The position numbers and the translations under genes were made by a program. From Aidingimonas lacisalsi (GTDB lineage Bacteria > Pseudomonadota > Gammaproteobacteria > Pseudomonadales > Halomonadaceae), in the NCBI RefSeq assembly GCF_008079445.1, contig NZ_VRYH01000004.1, positions 248,001-312,000 on the forward strand: a stretch of 64,000 bases of DNA, written 5' to 3'. The notes beneath the pieces are model-generated. The model did not search any database. It worked only from the letters and a program-made list of their open reading frames with translations, and was not told the origin of the DNA. Shown piece after piece: positions 8,297 through 17,908 of the stretch. Numbering within the stretch: the stretch's first letter is position 1; each line of letters opens with the position of its first letter.

Positions 8297-11200
8297 TTAC
8301 GATGGATCGTACGACAGTACCGGCGCAAGCCAGCGCTCCAGCTCTGCAAGCGACATCTGTTTGCGTTCCGCCAACGATTCCGCCTGGTCGCGCCCGATCT
8401 TGCCCGTCGAGAAGTACTTCGACTCGGGATGCGCGAAATACCAGCCCGAGACGGCCGCAGCAGGCCACATGGCAAAGCTCTCGGTGAGCGTCAATCCCGT
8501 ATGGCGCTCGGCATCGAGGAGCTCGAACAACTTGCGCTTCTCGGTATGGTCCGGACACGCTGGGTAGCCGGGGGCAGGGCGTATGCCTTGATACTTTTCA
8601 GCAATCAACTCCTCGTTGGGCAACGCTTCATCCGGTACGTATCCCCAGAATTCCTTCCGCACGCGCTCGTGCATATGCTCGGCGAATGCCTCGGCCAGAC
8701 GGTCGGTAAGCGCCTGGACCATGATGGCATTGTAGTCATCGCCTTCCGCTTCATAGCGCTTGGCCAATTTATCGACACCATGACCGGTAGTCACCGCGAA
8801 GCCGCCAATCCAGTCGGGCTTGCTGACACCATCATCTTTGGGAGCCACGAAATCGGCCAGGCTATAGCAGATGCCACCACGGTTTTTCGACGTTTGCTGG
8901 CGAACATGATGCAGGCGCTCGATGACTTCCGTACGCGTCTCATCGGCATAGACCTCTATGGTGTCATCGTCGACCGTATTGGCCGGCCACAGGCCGATGA
9001 CACCACGCGCTTCCACCAAGCGCTCATCGACCAGCTTGCGTAGCATGGTCTGAGCGTCATCGAATAGATTGCGTGCGACTTCGCCCACTTTTTCGTCATC
9101 GAGAATCTTCGGGTATTTGCCCGACAACTGCCAGCTCATGAAGAACGGAGTCCAATCGATGCGCTCGACAAGTGTATCGAGATCATAATCGTCGAAGGCC
9201 TTGAGTCCGGTAAATGCAGGTTCTGGGGGCGTGAATTCACTCCAGTCAGGCGCGAACTTGCGTTTACGGGCCTCTTCATAACTCACATCCGCGGCTTTCG
9301 GACGACGTTTCGCATTACGCTCACGAACTTTTTCGTACTCTTCGCGAATCTCGGACACGTAGGTGTCCTTGAGTTCGTCCGACAACAGCCGTCCTGCTAC
9401 ACCAACCGCACGCGACGCATCCGTGACATAGATGACCGGATGATCGTATTGGGGTTCGATCTTCACGGCGGTATGCGCTTTGGATGTCGTTGCACCACCG
9501 ATCAGCAAGGGGAGATCGAAGTCTTGACGCTTCATTTCCTTGGCGACATGCACCATTTCGTCAAGCGACGGTGTGATCAGACCGGAGAGCCCGATGATAT
9601 CAGCTTTCTCTTCCTTGGCAGTCTGGAGGATCTTTTCAGTCGGTACCATGACGCCCAGATCCACGACATCGTAATTGTTGCACTGCAGGACAACGCCCAC
9701 GATGTTCTTGCCGATGTCATGGACGTCGCCCTTGACCGTTGCCATGACGATCTTGCCCTTGGGCTTGGTATCGGCTGTCTTCTCGGCTTCGATATACGGG
9801 ATCAAGAGGGCAACGGCCTGCTTCATGACGCGGGCGGATTTCACGACCTGCGGCAGGAACATCTTGCCTTCACCGAATAGATCGCCGACCACGTTCATGC
9901 CGTCCATCAAGGGGCCCTCGATGACTTCGATAGGGCGCTCGGCACGCTGTCTGGCCTCCTCGGTGTCATCCTCGATGTAGGCAGTGATGCCTTTGACAAG
10001 CGCATGTTCGATACGCTTTTCGACCTCCCAACTGCGCCATTCGAGGTCTTCCTGTTTGTTGGCGCTGCTACCATCACCCTTATAATTATCGGCGATCTCC
10101 AGCAGCCGTTCCGTCGAGTCGTCACGGCGATTGAGCACGACATCCTCGACGGTCTCACGCAGCTCTTCGGGCAAATCATCGTAGACGGCGAGTTGGCCGG
10201 CGTTGACGATCCCCATCGTCATGCCGGCATGTACGGCATGATAGAGGAACACGGAGTGGATCGCTTCGCGCACCGGGTTGTTGCCCCGGAACGAGAAAGA
10301 GACGTTGGAGACGCCCCCCGAGATCATGGCATGGGGTAAATTGTCGCGAATCCACCGGGTCGCCTGGATGAAGTCCACCGCATAGTTGTTGTGTTCCTCG
10401 ATCCCGGTCGCGATGGCGAAGATATTGGGATCGAAGATGATGTCTTCGGCAGGATAGTCCAGTTCATCGACGAGAATGCGGTAGGCGCGTTCACTGATTT
10501 CGGTCTTGCGTTCGAAGGTATCGGCCTGTCCCTCTTCATCGAAGGCCATGACCACGATGGCTGCCCCGAAACGCCGGCAGGCGGTGGCTTGCTCACGAAA
10601 AGCGTCTTCCCCTTCCTTGAGCGAGATGGAGTTGACCACGGCCTTGCCTTGAACGCACTTGAGACCTGCCTGAACGATCTCCCACTTGGAAGAGTCGACC
10701 ATGATCGGCACCCGCGAAATGTCAGGCTCACCGGCGATCAGCTTGAGAAAGCGCTCCATGGCTTCCTCGGACTCGAGCATCCCTTCGTCCATGTTGATGT
10801 CGATGATCTGGGCACCGTTCTCGACCTGTTCCAGGGCAACTTCAAGTGCTGTGGTGTAGTCGTCGTCCTGGATCAAGCGCTTGAAGCGCGCAGAGCCCGT
10901 CACATTGGTTCGTTCCCCGACGTTGACGAACAAGGAGTCCGCGTCGATGTTGAAGGGTTCCAACCCAGACAGGCGGCATGCCTTGGGACGTTCAGGAATC
11001 TGGCGGGGCGCCAGGCCACGAATGGATTCGGCAACGGCGCGAATATGTTCCGGTGTACTGCCGCAGCAACCACCCATGATATTGACCAGCCCGCTGGAAG
11101 CGAACTCGGAAACGATAGCCGCCATTTCATCAGGCGTTTGATCGTATTCACCGAATTCGTTGGGCAGACCGGCATTGGGGTGGGCAGATATGTAGGTATC

Positions 11201-12004
11201 AGCTTTGTTCGAGAGTTCCTCGATATAGGGGCGCAGCTCTTCAGCCCCCAGGGCACAGTTCAAGCCAATGGAGAAAGGCTGGGCATGTCGGATGGAGTTC
11301 CAGAAAGCCTCTGTCGTCTGTCCCGAGAGTGTGCGCCCCGATGCATCGGTGATCGTGCCGGAAATCATTACCGGAACACGCTCTCCATGGGCTTCGAACA
11401 TCTCTTCCAGGGCATAGACGGCTGCCTTGGCGTTGAGCGTATCGAAGATGGTTTCGATCAGGATCAGGTCGACCCCACCTTCGACGAGAGCTTCCGCCGC
11501 TTCACGATAATTTTCTCGCAATTCGTCGAACGTGACGTTACGTTTCGACGGATCGTTAACGTCCGGCGATATCGAGGCTGTTCTGCTGGTCGGGCCCAGG
11601 ACGCCAGTCACATAGCGAGGAATACCGGTTTCCTCGGCGACTTCGTCACATATCTCGCGAGCCAGCCTGGCCGATTCACGGTTGAGTTCGGGGACCAGCG
11701 ACTCCATTTCGTAATCGGATTGCGACAGGCGCGTACTGTTGAAAGTGTTACTTTCGATGATGTCCGCACCCGCCTCGAGATAGTCCCGATGAATGCGTTT
11801 GACCAGTTCCGGTTGGGTTAGCGACAAAAGGTCGTTATTGCCCTTGAGTTGCCCAGCCCAGTCCTTGAATCGCTCACCTCGAAACTCTTCTTCGCTGAGA
11901 TCGGCGTTCTGCAGCATGGTCCCCATGCCGCCATCCAGTATCAGAATGCGTTCTGCCAGGCTTGCGTTCAATTGGTCAGTCACGGGGGTAAAGGCAATAG
12001 CCAT
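8297..12004 (-). CDS. metH: Cobalamin-dependent methionine synthase
   Basis: Transfers a methyl group from methyltetrahydrofolate to homocysteine through cobalamin. The 1235 residues carry all four modules in order: homocysteine-binding with zinc ligands at GLNCALG and [10 protein letters not shown]; pterin-binding, starting near [12 protein letters not shown]; the cobalamin cap and B12-binding domain with the base-off histidine motif DVHDIGK; and the C-terminal reactivation domain with [11 protein letters not shown]. All catalytic motifs seem intact. The ATG at 12004 follows GGGAG at a long spacing of about 11 bases. I see no SAH or cobalamin riboswitch in the short leader. Confidence 0.97.
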   Translation of the reverse strand: MAIAFTPVTDQLNASLAERILILDGGMGTMLQNADLSEEEFRGERFKDWAGQLKGNNDLLSLTQPELVKRIHRDYLEAGADIIESNTFNSTRLSQSDYEMESLVPELNRESARLAREICDEVAEETGIPRYVTGVLGPTSRTASISPDVNDPSKRNVTFDELRENYREAAEALVEGGVDLILIETIFDTLNAKAAVYALEEMFEAHGERVPVMISGTITDASGRTLSGQTTEAFWNSIRHAQPFSIGLNCALGAEELRPYIEELSNKADTYISAHPNAGLPNEFGEYDQTPDEMAAIVSEFASSGLVNIMGGCCGSTPEHIRAVAESIRGLAPRQIPERPKACRLSGLEPFNIDADSLFVNVGERTNVTGSARFKRLIQDDDYTTALEVALEQVENGAQIIDINMDEGMLESEEAMERFLKLIAGEPDISRVPIMVDSSKWEIVQAGLKCVQGKAVVNSISLKEGEDAFREQATACRRFGAAIVVMAFDEEGQADTFERKTEISERAYRILVDELDYPAEDIIFDPNIFAIATGIEEHNNYAVDFIQATRWIRDNLPHAMISGGVSNVSFSFRGNNPVREAIHSVFLYHAVHAGMTMGIVNAGQLAVYDDLPEELRETVEDVVLNRRDDSTERLLEIADNYKGDGSSANKQEDLEWRSWEVEKRIEHALVKGITAYIEDDTEEARQRAERPIEVIEGPLMDGMNVVGDLFGEGKMFLPQVVKSARVMKQAVALLIPYIEAEKTADTKPKGKIVMATVKGDVHDIGKNIVGVVLQCNNYDVVDLGVMVPTEKILQTAKEEKADIIGLSGLITPSLDEMVHVAKEMKRQDFDLPLLIGGATTSKAHTAVKIEPQYDHPVIYVTDASRAVGVAGRLLSDELKDTYVSEIREEYEKVRERNAKRRPKAADVSYEEARKRKFAPDWSEFTPPEPAFTGLKAFDDYDLDTLVERIDWTPFFMSWQLSGKYPKILDDEKVGEVARNLFDDAQTMLRKLVDERLVEARGVIGLWPANTVDDDTIEVYADETRTEVIERLHHVRQQTSKNRGGICYSLADFVAPKDDGVSKPDWIGGFAVTTGHGVDKLAKRYEAEGDDYNAIMVQALTDRLAEAFAEHMHERVRKEFWGYVPDEALPNEELIAEKYQGIRPAPGYPACPDHTEKRKLFELLDAERHTGLTLTESFAMWPAAAVSGWYFAHPESKYFSTGKIGRDQAESLAERKQMSLAELERWLAPVLSYDPS

Positions 12005-12197
12005 ATAAAATCAAATCTCCCGCATCGAAATGCGTTTCGTTGTGATGTCGAAATGAGATAGCCAAGCCACTATATCAGAAAGCACCATGCCTCTTCACAT
12101 CGGTCATGCCTGAGTATTTCACTCGGGATTGTGTCAGACGCCAGTTTTTCTTATCATTAGAGGCAAATCCGTTCTCAGCCTTTGGGATCCAAGCGTC

Positions 12198-12788
12198 ATG
12201 AGCGAGAGCATTCAAATTACCGATAGTGCCCAGGAGTACCTGGCAGAGCTGCTCGACAAGCAGAATGTCGAGGGCATCGCCGTTCGTATCTTCATCACTC
12301 AACCAGGTACGCCTTACGCAGAAACCTGCCTGGCTTACTGCCGGCCGGGCGAAGAGGAACCCACTGACGAAAAACTCGAACTCGACAAGATCAATGTCTT
12401 CCTGGACCAACACAGCCTGCCATTCCTGGAAGAGGCCGTGGTCGATTTCAACGCCGACCGCATGGGAGGGCAACTGACCATCAAGGCACCGAATGCCAAG
12501 ATGCCCAAGGTCAACGCCGACAGTCCCATGGAAGATCGCGTCAACTACGTCCTTTTCAGTGAGATCAACCCCGGGTTGGCCTCGCACGGCGGGGAAGTGC
12601 GTCTCATCCAGTTGACCGATGACAACCTGGCGGTGTTGCAATTCGGCGGGGGATGCCAAGGGTGTGCTGCCGTCGACTTGACACTCAAGGACGGCGTCGA
12701 ACGGACGCTGCTTGAGCGTGTCCCCGAATTGGCCGGCATCCGTGACGTGACGGACCATACCGACACCAGCCAAGCTTACTACCGTTAA
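12198..12788 (+). CDS. nfuA: Fe-S biogenesis protein NfuA
   Basis: Carrier protein that receives a 4Fe-4S cluster and passes it to target enzymes, important under oxidative stress or iron limitation. The 196-residue protein has an N-terminal degenerate A-type domain (about 1-95) and a C-terminal Nfu domain whose cluster ligands are the CxxC in GGGCQGC. The ATG at 12198 gives the family's usual length and N-terminus ([14 protein letters not shown]); an upstream in-frame extension to 12129 does not fit. It diverges from metH and is followed by sufE 18 bases downstream. Possible clients nearby include CysI. Confidence 0.96.
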   Translation: MSESIQITDSAQEYLAELLDKQNVEGIAVRIFITQPGTPYAETCLAYCRPGEEEPTDEKLELDKINVFLDQHSLPFLEEAVVDFNADRMGGQLTIKAPNAKMPKVNADSPMEDRVNYVLFSEINPGLASHGGEVRLIQLTDDNLAVLQFGGGCQGCAAVDLTLKDGVERTLLERVPELAGIRDVTDHTDTSQAYYR

Positions 12789-12791
12789 CTG

Positions 12792-12797
12792 TATAAT
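12792..12797 (+). promoter_or_regulatory. TATAAT hexamer next to the sufE start
   Basis: A perfect sigma-70 -10 hexamer lies 9 bases before the sufE ATG, and no Shine-Dalgarno sequence separates them. If used, the transcript would start at about 12804 and be leaderless or nearly so. No good -35 is visible, so this may be chance. Confidence 0.35.
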
Positions 12798-12806
12798 ACG
12801 CCGCTT

Positions 12807-13235
12807 ATGACATCGATCCCGAGCCCTCAGGCAGCCCAGGAAGAGCTGGTGGATGAATTCGATATATTCGATAACTGGATGGATCGTTATCAGTACATTA
12901 TCGACATGGGAAAACAGCTACCGGCTTTTCCCGATGAGTGGAAAACGGACGACCTGAAGATTCAGGGCTGTCAGTCCAACGTCTGGATGCATCATCGGTT
13001 CGATGGCGAGCGCTTGCACTTCGATGCGACATCGGATGCCGCGATCGTATCCGGGCTGATAGCCGTACTGATGCGCATCTATAATGATCGCCCGCCGCAT
13101 GAAATCATTCAGACCCCCCCCAGTTTTCTGGACGCACTGGGGCTCGATAAGCATCTTTCGCCGACACGGAGCAATGGGCTGCACGCCATGCTCGGCCGTA
13201 TCTATGACACCGCCAAGGAAGAAACGGCAGCGTAG
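12807..13235 (+). CDS. sufE: SufE-family cysteine desulfurase activator
   Basis: Accepts persulfide sulfur from a SufS/CsdA-type cysteine desulfurase for Fe-S cluster assembly. The 142-residue protein has the SufE signature IQGCQSNVW with the sulfur-accepting cysteine, followed by SDAAIVSGLIAVLM and a C-terminal LSPTRSNGLHAML helix. It lies 18 bases after nfuA, making a small Fe-S biogenesis unit without the rest of the Suf system. Whether it is SufE or the CsdE paralogue cannot be told from sequence. No ribosome site is visible before the ATG. It converges with yidD, whose stop lies 11 bases beyond its own. Confidence 0.93.
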   Translation: MTSIPSPQAAQEELVDEFDIFDNWMDRYQYIIDMGKQLPAFPDEWKTDDLKIQGCQSNVWMHHRFDGERLHFDATSDAAIVSGLIAVLMRIYNDRPPHEIIQTPPSFLDALGLDKHLSPTRSNGLHAMLGRIYDTAKEETAA

Positions 13236-13246
13236 CAGCATTGGCC

Positions 13247-13522
13247 TTAGCGGTGTCTGCTGCGGCTGGTCGGTCTGTGATCGGGGCAGGGCACGGGGTC
13301 AACTCCGCCGGGATGCCACGGGTGGCATTTTACGACGCGCTTGAGTGCTAGCCAGCCTCCAGTGAATGCGCCATGCGCTCGTATGGCCTCTACAGCGTAT
13401 TGTGAGCAACTTGGCCAGAAGCGGCAACGAGGGCCCAGCAAAGGGCTGATCAGATACTGATAGCCCCTGAGCAGGCCAATCAAGGACCCTCGTACCAGTA
13501 ATTTGAGCCAGTGCAGTGACAT
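13247..13522 (-). CDS. yidD: YidD membrane protein insertion factor
   Basis: A 91-residue YidD family protein, a small inner-membrane-associated factor that assists YidC insertion. Signatures are [27 protein letters not shown], with three of the family's cysteines, and the [23 protein letters not shown] segment. The gene is normally between rnpA and yidC near the replication origin. Here it is the last gene of a zur-hisI-yidD unit, and its start overlaps the hisI stop by one base (TAATG). It may be a relocated sole copy or a second copy; the window cannot say. Confidence 0.92.
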   Translation of the reverse strand: MSLHWLKLLVRGSLIGLLRGYQYLISPLLGPRCRFWPSCSQYAVEAIRAHGAFTGGWLALKRVVKCHPWHPGGVDPVPCPDHRPTSRSRHR

Positions 13523-13965
13523 TACGAATGATCCGCGTAGAGCGTCTCTGGCGACATCATGGGGGCCTGGTTGATACGCGCCATGCCATCGTCATCGAGT
13601 CGCACGTAAAAGCAGCTACGGCGTCCCGTATGGCATGCGGGTCCATCCTGCTCGACCTGGAGCAGCAAGGTGTCGCCGTCGCAATCCAGGCTGGCTGACT
13701 TGAGACGCTGCTCTTGTCCCGATGACTCGCCTTTGCGCCATAATTTAGCGCGAGAGCGGGACCAGTAACAAACGCGCTGCGTTCGCAACGTCTCCTCCAG
13801 CGCATCCCTGTTCATCCAGGCCATCATTAGCACCTCACCACTATCGTGCTGCTGAGCGATAGCGGGGAGCAAGCCGTCGGCATTCCACTGAACAGCATCC
13901 AGAACATCGGCAAGCAGCCGTTCTGCGCCGTCATCTCGCTCTAGTTCTTTGAATAGCTGGCTCAT
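13522..13965 (-). CDS. hisI: Phosphoribosyl-AMP cyclohydrolase
   Basis: Catalyses the third step of histidine synthesis, opening the adenine ring of phosphoribosyl-AMP. The 147-residue protein is the HisI domain alone, without a fused HisE pyrophosphatase. Metal-site residues are intact: the aspartates and cysteine of DCDGD and the two cysteines in ACHTGRRSC, so this is the zinc-dependent form. Other signatures are [16 protein letters not shown] and [16 protein letters not shown]. It lies between zur and yidD rather than in a his operon. A three-codon open frame (13962-13973) with its own GAGG overlaps its start. Confidence 0.94.
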   Translation of the reverse strand: MSQLFKELERDDGAERLLADVLDAVQWNADGLLPAIAQQHDSGEVLMMAWMNRDALEETLRTQRVCYWSRSRAKLWRKGESSGQEQRLKSASLDCDGDTLLLQVEQDGPACHTGRRSCFYVRLDDDGMARINQAPMMSPETLYADHS

Positions 13966-13973
13966 AAGTTCAT
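13962..13973 (-). promoter_or_regulatory. Three-codon minigene overlapping the hisI start
   Basis: Between zur and hisI the minus strand reads GAGG, four bases, ATG-AAC-TTA-TGA, and the TGA overlaps the hisI ATG as ATGA. It is the only well-placed ribosome site in the gap, since the same GAGG is about 12 bases from the hisI ATG. Inference: ribosomes may start at the minigene and re-initiate at hisI. Confidence 0.4.
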
Positions 13974-13987
13974 GTATCCTCGTTGCG

Positions 13988-14434
13988 TCAAGGGCGTGTC
14001 ATACCACACTGATCGCATAGCCCCTGTAGCTCGATGGTTTGCCGCTCGACGCGAAAGCCGAGGGCGCGTGCCTGCTCACCAAGCAAAGAGTTGACATCAT
14101 CGAGATGCAATTCTTCGACACGTCCGCATGAGCGACAAATCAGTAATTGAAAGCCATGTACGTGTTCGGGACAAGGGCAGGCGACGTAAGCATTCAGCGA
14201 CTCGATACGATGCACAAGGCCTTGCTCGATCAAGAAGTCCAGCGCTCGGTAGACGGTAGGGGGGCGTGCAGCACCGTGCTCGACGGCTAGTTTGTCGAGC
14301 AACTCATATGCCTTGAGACCACCACTAGCCGTGGCAATCATTTCCAGCACTCGGCGTCGAATCGGCGTAAAGCGTGCCCCGCGATTCTGGCACTGGCGTT
14401 CAGCTTGTTGTATAAGCATGGCGGTATCGGGCAT
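13988..14434 (-). CDS. zur: Fur-family zinc uptake regulator (Zur-like)
   Basis: A 148-residue Fur-family repressor with an N-terminal winged helix ([13 protein letters not shown], then [21 protein letters not shown]) and a C-terminal metal domain. Structural zinc cysteines appear as CRSCG and CDQCG. The [15 protein letters not shown] segment and the short C-terminus are typical of Zur rather than Fur. When zinc-loaded, Zur represses zinc import and zinc-sparing genes. It heads a minus-strand unit with hisI (22-base gap) and yidD. A 5-7-5 inverted repeat (tgaaa / tttca, 14434-14450) overlaps its own start and could be an autoregulatory site; the match to known Zur boxes is poor. Confidence 0.88.
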   Translation of the reverse strand: MPDTAMLIQQAERQCQNRGARFTPIRRRVLEMIATASGGLKAYELLDKLAVEHGAARPPTVYRALDFLIEQGLVHRIESLNAYVACPCPEHVHGFQLLICRSCGRVEELHLDDVNSLLGEQARALGFRVERQTIELQGLCDQCGMTRP

Positions 14435-14489
14435 GAAAAGCCTAATTTCATCGAACGTAACGCCGACATTCTACGTGGGCTGGAGCTCG

Positions 14490-15494
14490 TCAGCTAGCCG
14501 ATACGGAGACTGTACCAGGCGTATTGTTCATGGTGGGATGCAATTCACCACGGCGGGCGAAATGCTGCTGGGCAAAAGAAACACGGGATTTCGCATCAAC
14601 GTGAGGAGGCTGTTGTTCGATCAAGTCGAGTCGAGGACGAAGGCCTTCACCATTGGCCATTTGAATGGCGAGTCCTGGGCGGGCATTGAGTTCAAGCAAC
14701 ATCGGTCCATGATCCCGGTCCAACACCATGTCGGCACCGAGATAACCGAGCCCGGTCATTTCATGACAACCGGCGGCCAGCAGCAGCAGGGTATCCCACC
14801 CTGGAATCTTGAGGCTGGCCAATTCATGCCCAGTGTCAGGGTGATCGCTTCGCGATCGGTCAAACTGCACACCACGCAATGCCGTTCCTGTTGCAATATC
14901 CAACCCAACGCCAACGGCACCCTGATGCAGGTTCGCCTTGCCATCCGAGGCAGCGGTAGACAGACGCATCATGGCCATGACGGGGTAACCCTGGAAGATG
15001 ATGACGCGAATATCGGGGACACCTTCATAAGTATATTCAGTCAGCGATTCATCAAAGTTGATGAGCGCTTCAACGACGGCGACATCGGGTGAACCGCCCA
15101 GCGAATATAATCCCGAAAGAATGTTGGAGACATGTCGTTCGAGATCACCCCGACCGAGCCGGGTACCACTCGGCTTGACATAGGCATCGTTCGCGACGTG
15201 TTCCACGACGAGGATACCTTTCCCACCACTGCCTTTGGCCGGTTTGATGACGAATCCCGGCTGCCCAGAGACAATGCGACTGATATGCTTGACATCGAAT
15301 TGTGTCGTCACCGTTCCGATCAAGGCAGGTGTCGTGATGCCATGTTCATGGGCCAACAGCTTGGTCTTGAGCTTGTCGTCGACCAGCGGGTAGAGGCGGC
15401 GATTATTGTATCGCCCGATATAGCGTATGTTGCGGCGATTCATGCCGATGATGCCCTTGGCCGACAACTTGCGCGGGGATGTCCAGTTGAACAT
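14490..15494 (-). CDS. RimK-like ATP-grasp alpha-L-glutamate ligase-related protein
   Basis: A 334-residue ATP-grasp enzyme of the RimK-related branch that joins amino acids, probably glutamate, to an acceptor using ATP. ATP-grasp landmarks are FVIKPAKGSGGKGI (nucleotide-binding lysine and loop), a YEGVPDIRVII strand and the metal-binding LLELNARPGLAIQMAN segment. The N-terminus (GMNRRNIRYI) is characteristic of this subfamily. It is the last gene of a tight three-gene unit, starting 4 bases after the 7TM gene stop. The substrate is unknown. Because its partners are a membrane protein and a surface protease-like lipoprotein, the product may be an envelope peptide or modification. Confidence 0.88.
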   Translation of the reverse strand: MFNWTSPRKLSAKGIIGMNRRNIRYIGRYNNRRLYPLVDDKLKTKLLAHEHGITTPALIGTVTTQFDVKHISRIVSGQPGFVIKPAKGSGGKGILVVEHVANDAYVKPSGTRLGRGDLERHVSNILSGLYSLGGSPDVAVVEALINFDESLTEYTYEGVPDIRVIIFQGYPVMAMMRLSTAASDGKANLHQGAVGVGLDIATGTALRGVQFDRSRSDHPDTGHELASLKIPGWDTLLLLAAGCHEMTGLGYLGADMVLDRDHGPMLLELNARPGLAIQMANGEGLRPRLDLIEQQPPHVDAKSRVSFAQQHFARRGELHPTMNNTPGTVSVSAS

Positions 15495-15498
15495 GGTT

Positions 15499-17004
15499 TC
15501 AGTCCTCCGTGACCGGCTTGAAACGGCGTAACTCCAATAGCCGGTACCCCGTATAATTACCCAGCAGGAGAATCAGGGACATCAGGATGAACTGCACGCC
15601 AAGGAAGTTGAACGTGATGTGGCGAACCCAGGGATTGTTCATCGCCAGATAGGCCAGAATGGCAGTCAACAGGCTGCCGCCCCCTTGAATGAGGACTTCT
15701 TTCGGGCCTTCTTCTTCCCACAGGATCGACATCCTTTCGATGGTCCAGGCCAGAATGATCATGGGGAAGAAGGTGATCGTCAGCCCCGCATTGAGGCCAA
15801 ACCGATAAGAGAGCACCGAGAACACCGAAATGATCGCGATGACCGTAATAATGACGGCAGACACTCGTGCCACGAGCAACAAATTCAGATAGGACAGATA
15901 ATTACGGATAACCAGACCAACGGCGACCACCAGCAGGAAACCGATGAGCCCGGTCAACAAGGATGTCTGTATGAAGGCGAGGGCGATCAATACCGGCATG
16001 AACGTCCCCGATGTCTTGATGCCGACCAGTACCCGCAGGAAGACCACAACCAGAGCACCGATGGGGATCAACAGAATTGTCTGGAACAGTGCCTGTTCTT
16101 CCAGTGGCAGGCTATGGATCGAGAAGTTGAGCAGGGTATCCGTCGACAGCTGGTTACGAACTGCGGCTGCCGCGGGCTGGTTGTGGCGGATCATGGAAAA
16201 GCCAATGTCGGAATTGGTTCCACCCTCGACCTCAAGCACGGCTTCACCGTTGGCTTCCCACAACAATAAATTATCCGGTCGGCCTTGCTCCCCCGTCGTC
16301 GGGTTGTAAAGTGCCCACTGATCCTCATCGAACACCTGTAACCAGGTCGTCAGGTTCTGACGCCGCCGCCCGTCCTCGAGCAAGAGTCCACTGATAGAAC
16401 GTGCATGCACTCCAGCTTCGTTCAAGAGTCGGACAAACAGGGGAGTACGCTCGAACTCATTCAGCAGTAACCGAGCGTTTTCTCCCTGACGATCGCCGGT
16501 GAATTCACGAATGAGCTCACGAGTGAAGGTGAATGGGTCTGCAGAACGCTGATGGGCACGGTCGATGATTTCCGTGGCTGCCGTACCATAGGGCCGTTCC
16601 CACACGATGGTTTCAGGCAGCTCGGGCCGAACGGAGCGAGGAGGGCGCGAGTCAGGCGCGGCAAGCAGTTGCACCGAGTAATAGAGCCGCTGGGTACCGC
16701 TGGCCTCTCGTCTCGACCACTCGGCACGCCGCCCGCGATCATCTTCCAGGAACGACAGTCCATAGCCCGACGATGCGGTATTTTCCGTCAAGACCCGGTA
16801 ATCCTGCTGATTGGAAGGTAATGCCATGTCGACAATGACAGGACCATTATCTGCATCGAAACTGACCTGGGCTTCGACTTCCCATACTTGACGTTGTTCA
16901 CCGGGAGTCCAGGGCACATCGAATTGCACATGCCGATGGATGCTCATGCCGATGCCGGCAATCATCAAGATCCCTGTGAGGATATAGAAGGGCAAACGTG
17001 ACAT
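15499..17004 (-). CDS. Seven-TM protein with inactive transglutaminase-like domain
   Basis: A 501-residue membrane protein: an N-terminal membrane segment (about 5-22), a large periplasmic region, then about seven hydrophobic segments in the last 190 residues. The middle resembles a transglutaminase core (PFTFTRELIREFTGD, GVHARSISGLL, LTTWLQVFDEDQWALYNPTTG), but the catalytic cysteine and histidine positions are not conserved, so it is expected to bind rather than cut. I chose ATG 17004 because AAGGA lies six bases upstream; an in-frame TTG at 17019 has none. The genes on either side encode the retropepsin-like lipoprotein and the ATP-grasp ligase. The set is conserved in gammaproteobacteria but its function is not settled. 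Confidence 0.85.
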   Translation of the reverse strand: MSRLPFYILTGILMIAGIGMSIHRHVQFDVPWTPGEQRQVWEVEAQVSFDADNGPVIVDMALPSNQQDYRVLTENTASSGYGLSFLEDDRGRRAEWSRREASGTQRLYYSVQLLAAPDSRPPRSVRPELPETIVWERPYGTAATEIIDRAHQRSADPFTFTRELIREFTGDRQGENARLLLNEFERTPLFVRLLNEAGVHARSISGLLLEDGRRRQNLTTWLQVFDEDQWALYNPTTGEQGRPDNLLLWEANGEAVLEVEGGTNSDIGFSMIRHNQPAAAAVRNQLSTDTLLNFSIHSLPLEEQALFQTILLIPIGALVVVFLRVLVGIKTSGTFMPVLIALAFIQTSLLTGLIGFLLVVAVGLVIRNYLSYLNLLLVARVSAVIITVIAIISVFSVLSYRFGLNAGLTITFFPMIILAWTIERMSILWEEEGPKEVLIQGGGSLLTAILAYLAMNNPWVRHITFNFLGVQFILMSLILLLGNYTGYRLLELRRFKPVTED

Positions 17005-17032
17005 GCAGGATCCTTGCAATCAGGTGTGTTGA

Positions 17033-17908
17033 TCACTCTTCATCATATTCGGCATCGCGAGCCTCGTCCTTGGCTGCTTGATCCGAAGGTTCTCCACCGG
17101 GGAACTCGGGGCGCTCATAGCGGTAATTCTCGGCGACATCGACGATCGCAATGTCCATCATGAAGCGTCGTCCCAGCAGGATGGGAAAACTCATATTCCG
17201 CCGGTCACTCAAGGTGAAGTCCACATGTTCGCGAATCGGGCCCAATGTCATCAATAGACTGATGACAGGGCGTGTTTCCGTTCCGGACGCCTGCATGATC
17301 CGTACCTGACGCTCGACTGGCGCTTCGATCCAGGCATCTCTGACATCCTCGACAACGGCCTGGTCGTCGTCGAGAGCCAGCTTGAAGCGTACCCAGTCTT
17401 CGCCGTCACGCTCGAACGGCGTGATGTCGCGGGCAGATATCGATGACGTATTGGCACCGGAATCGATCCGGGCCTTCAAATAAGTACCGATATCGGGAAA
17501 ACCGACCCATTCACTGCGACCCAGGACCTGCTTGTCGCGGTAGCTATCCATTTCATCGTCCGGGTCGCACAGCGTCGGTGGGCGTTGAGGATCGACATCC
17601 AGCAGTTTGATATCGCTATGTAGTTGACGCAACAAGCTACCGAGTTCGCGGACATCCGCAGTGAGCATGGCGGTTTCGTTCCGGTGAGCTTCAAGCGCAT
17701 TGTCGCTGGCTTTGCATTGGCTGGCGACATGTTGTTCGAATTCAGCGAGTCGGCTTTCGAACATGGCGGGTGTCAAGCGAGGTTCGGGCTCTTGCTTGGA
17801 CCATTGCACGATCCCGCATCCCGACAGCAACACGGCCGCCGACACGAATGACACGAATAACAGCATGCGTGGTAACGGAGAGCGTGAAGAGCGCAGGGGG
17901 GTAAGCAT
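17033..17908 (-). CDS. Retropepsin-like (COG4067) aspartic protease lipoprotein
   Basis: A 291-residue exported protein. The N-terminus ends in a lipobox (LLSGC, Cys31), predicting a lipid anchor. Residues 45-105 are helical and charged. A COG4067 domain follows from about 125, with the aspartic-protease-like motif IDSGANTSS (Asp149) and a second-strand MSFPILLGRRFM segment. Family members are often labelled ATP-dependent zinc proteases, but the motif is retropepsin-like and neither ATP nor zinc sites are visible. It is the first gene of the unit with the 7TM and ligase genes. The natural partner would be a peptide or isopeptide made by the ligase; that is inference. Confidence 0.85.
   Translation of the reverse strand: MLTPLRSSRSPLPRMLLFVSFVSAAVLLSGCGIVQWSKQEPEPRLTPAMFESRLAEFEQHVASQCKASDNALEAHRNETAMLTADVRELGSLLRQLHSDIKLLDVDPQRPPTLCDPDDEMDSYRDKQVLGRSEWVGFPDIGTYLKARIDSGANTSSISARDITPFERDGEDWVRFKLALDDDQAVVEDVRDAWIEAPVERQVRIMQASGTETRPVISLLMTLGPIREHVDFTLSDRRNMSFPILLGRRFMMDIAIVDVAENYRYERPEFPGGEPSDQAAKDEARDAEYDEE

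Noticed and set aside
10391-11821. Long open frame (476 codons) on the plus strand inside metH
   Set aside because: It is antisense to the highly conserved pterin and homocysteine domains of metH, has no ribosome site and no family resemblance; it follows from codon bias on the other strand. The same applies to 8261-9043.
12005-12197. metH leader checked for SAH, SAM or cobalamin riboswitch
   Set aside because: Only a small hairpin (cgcat / atgcg) is visible; none of the conserved cores of these riboswitches can be seen.
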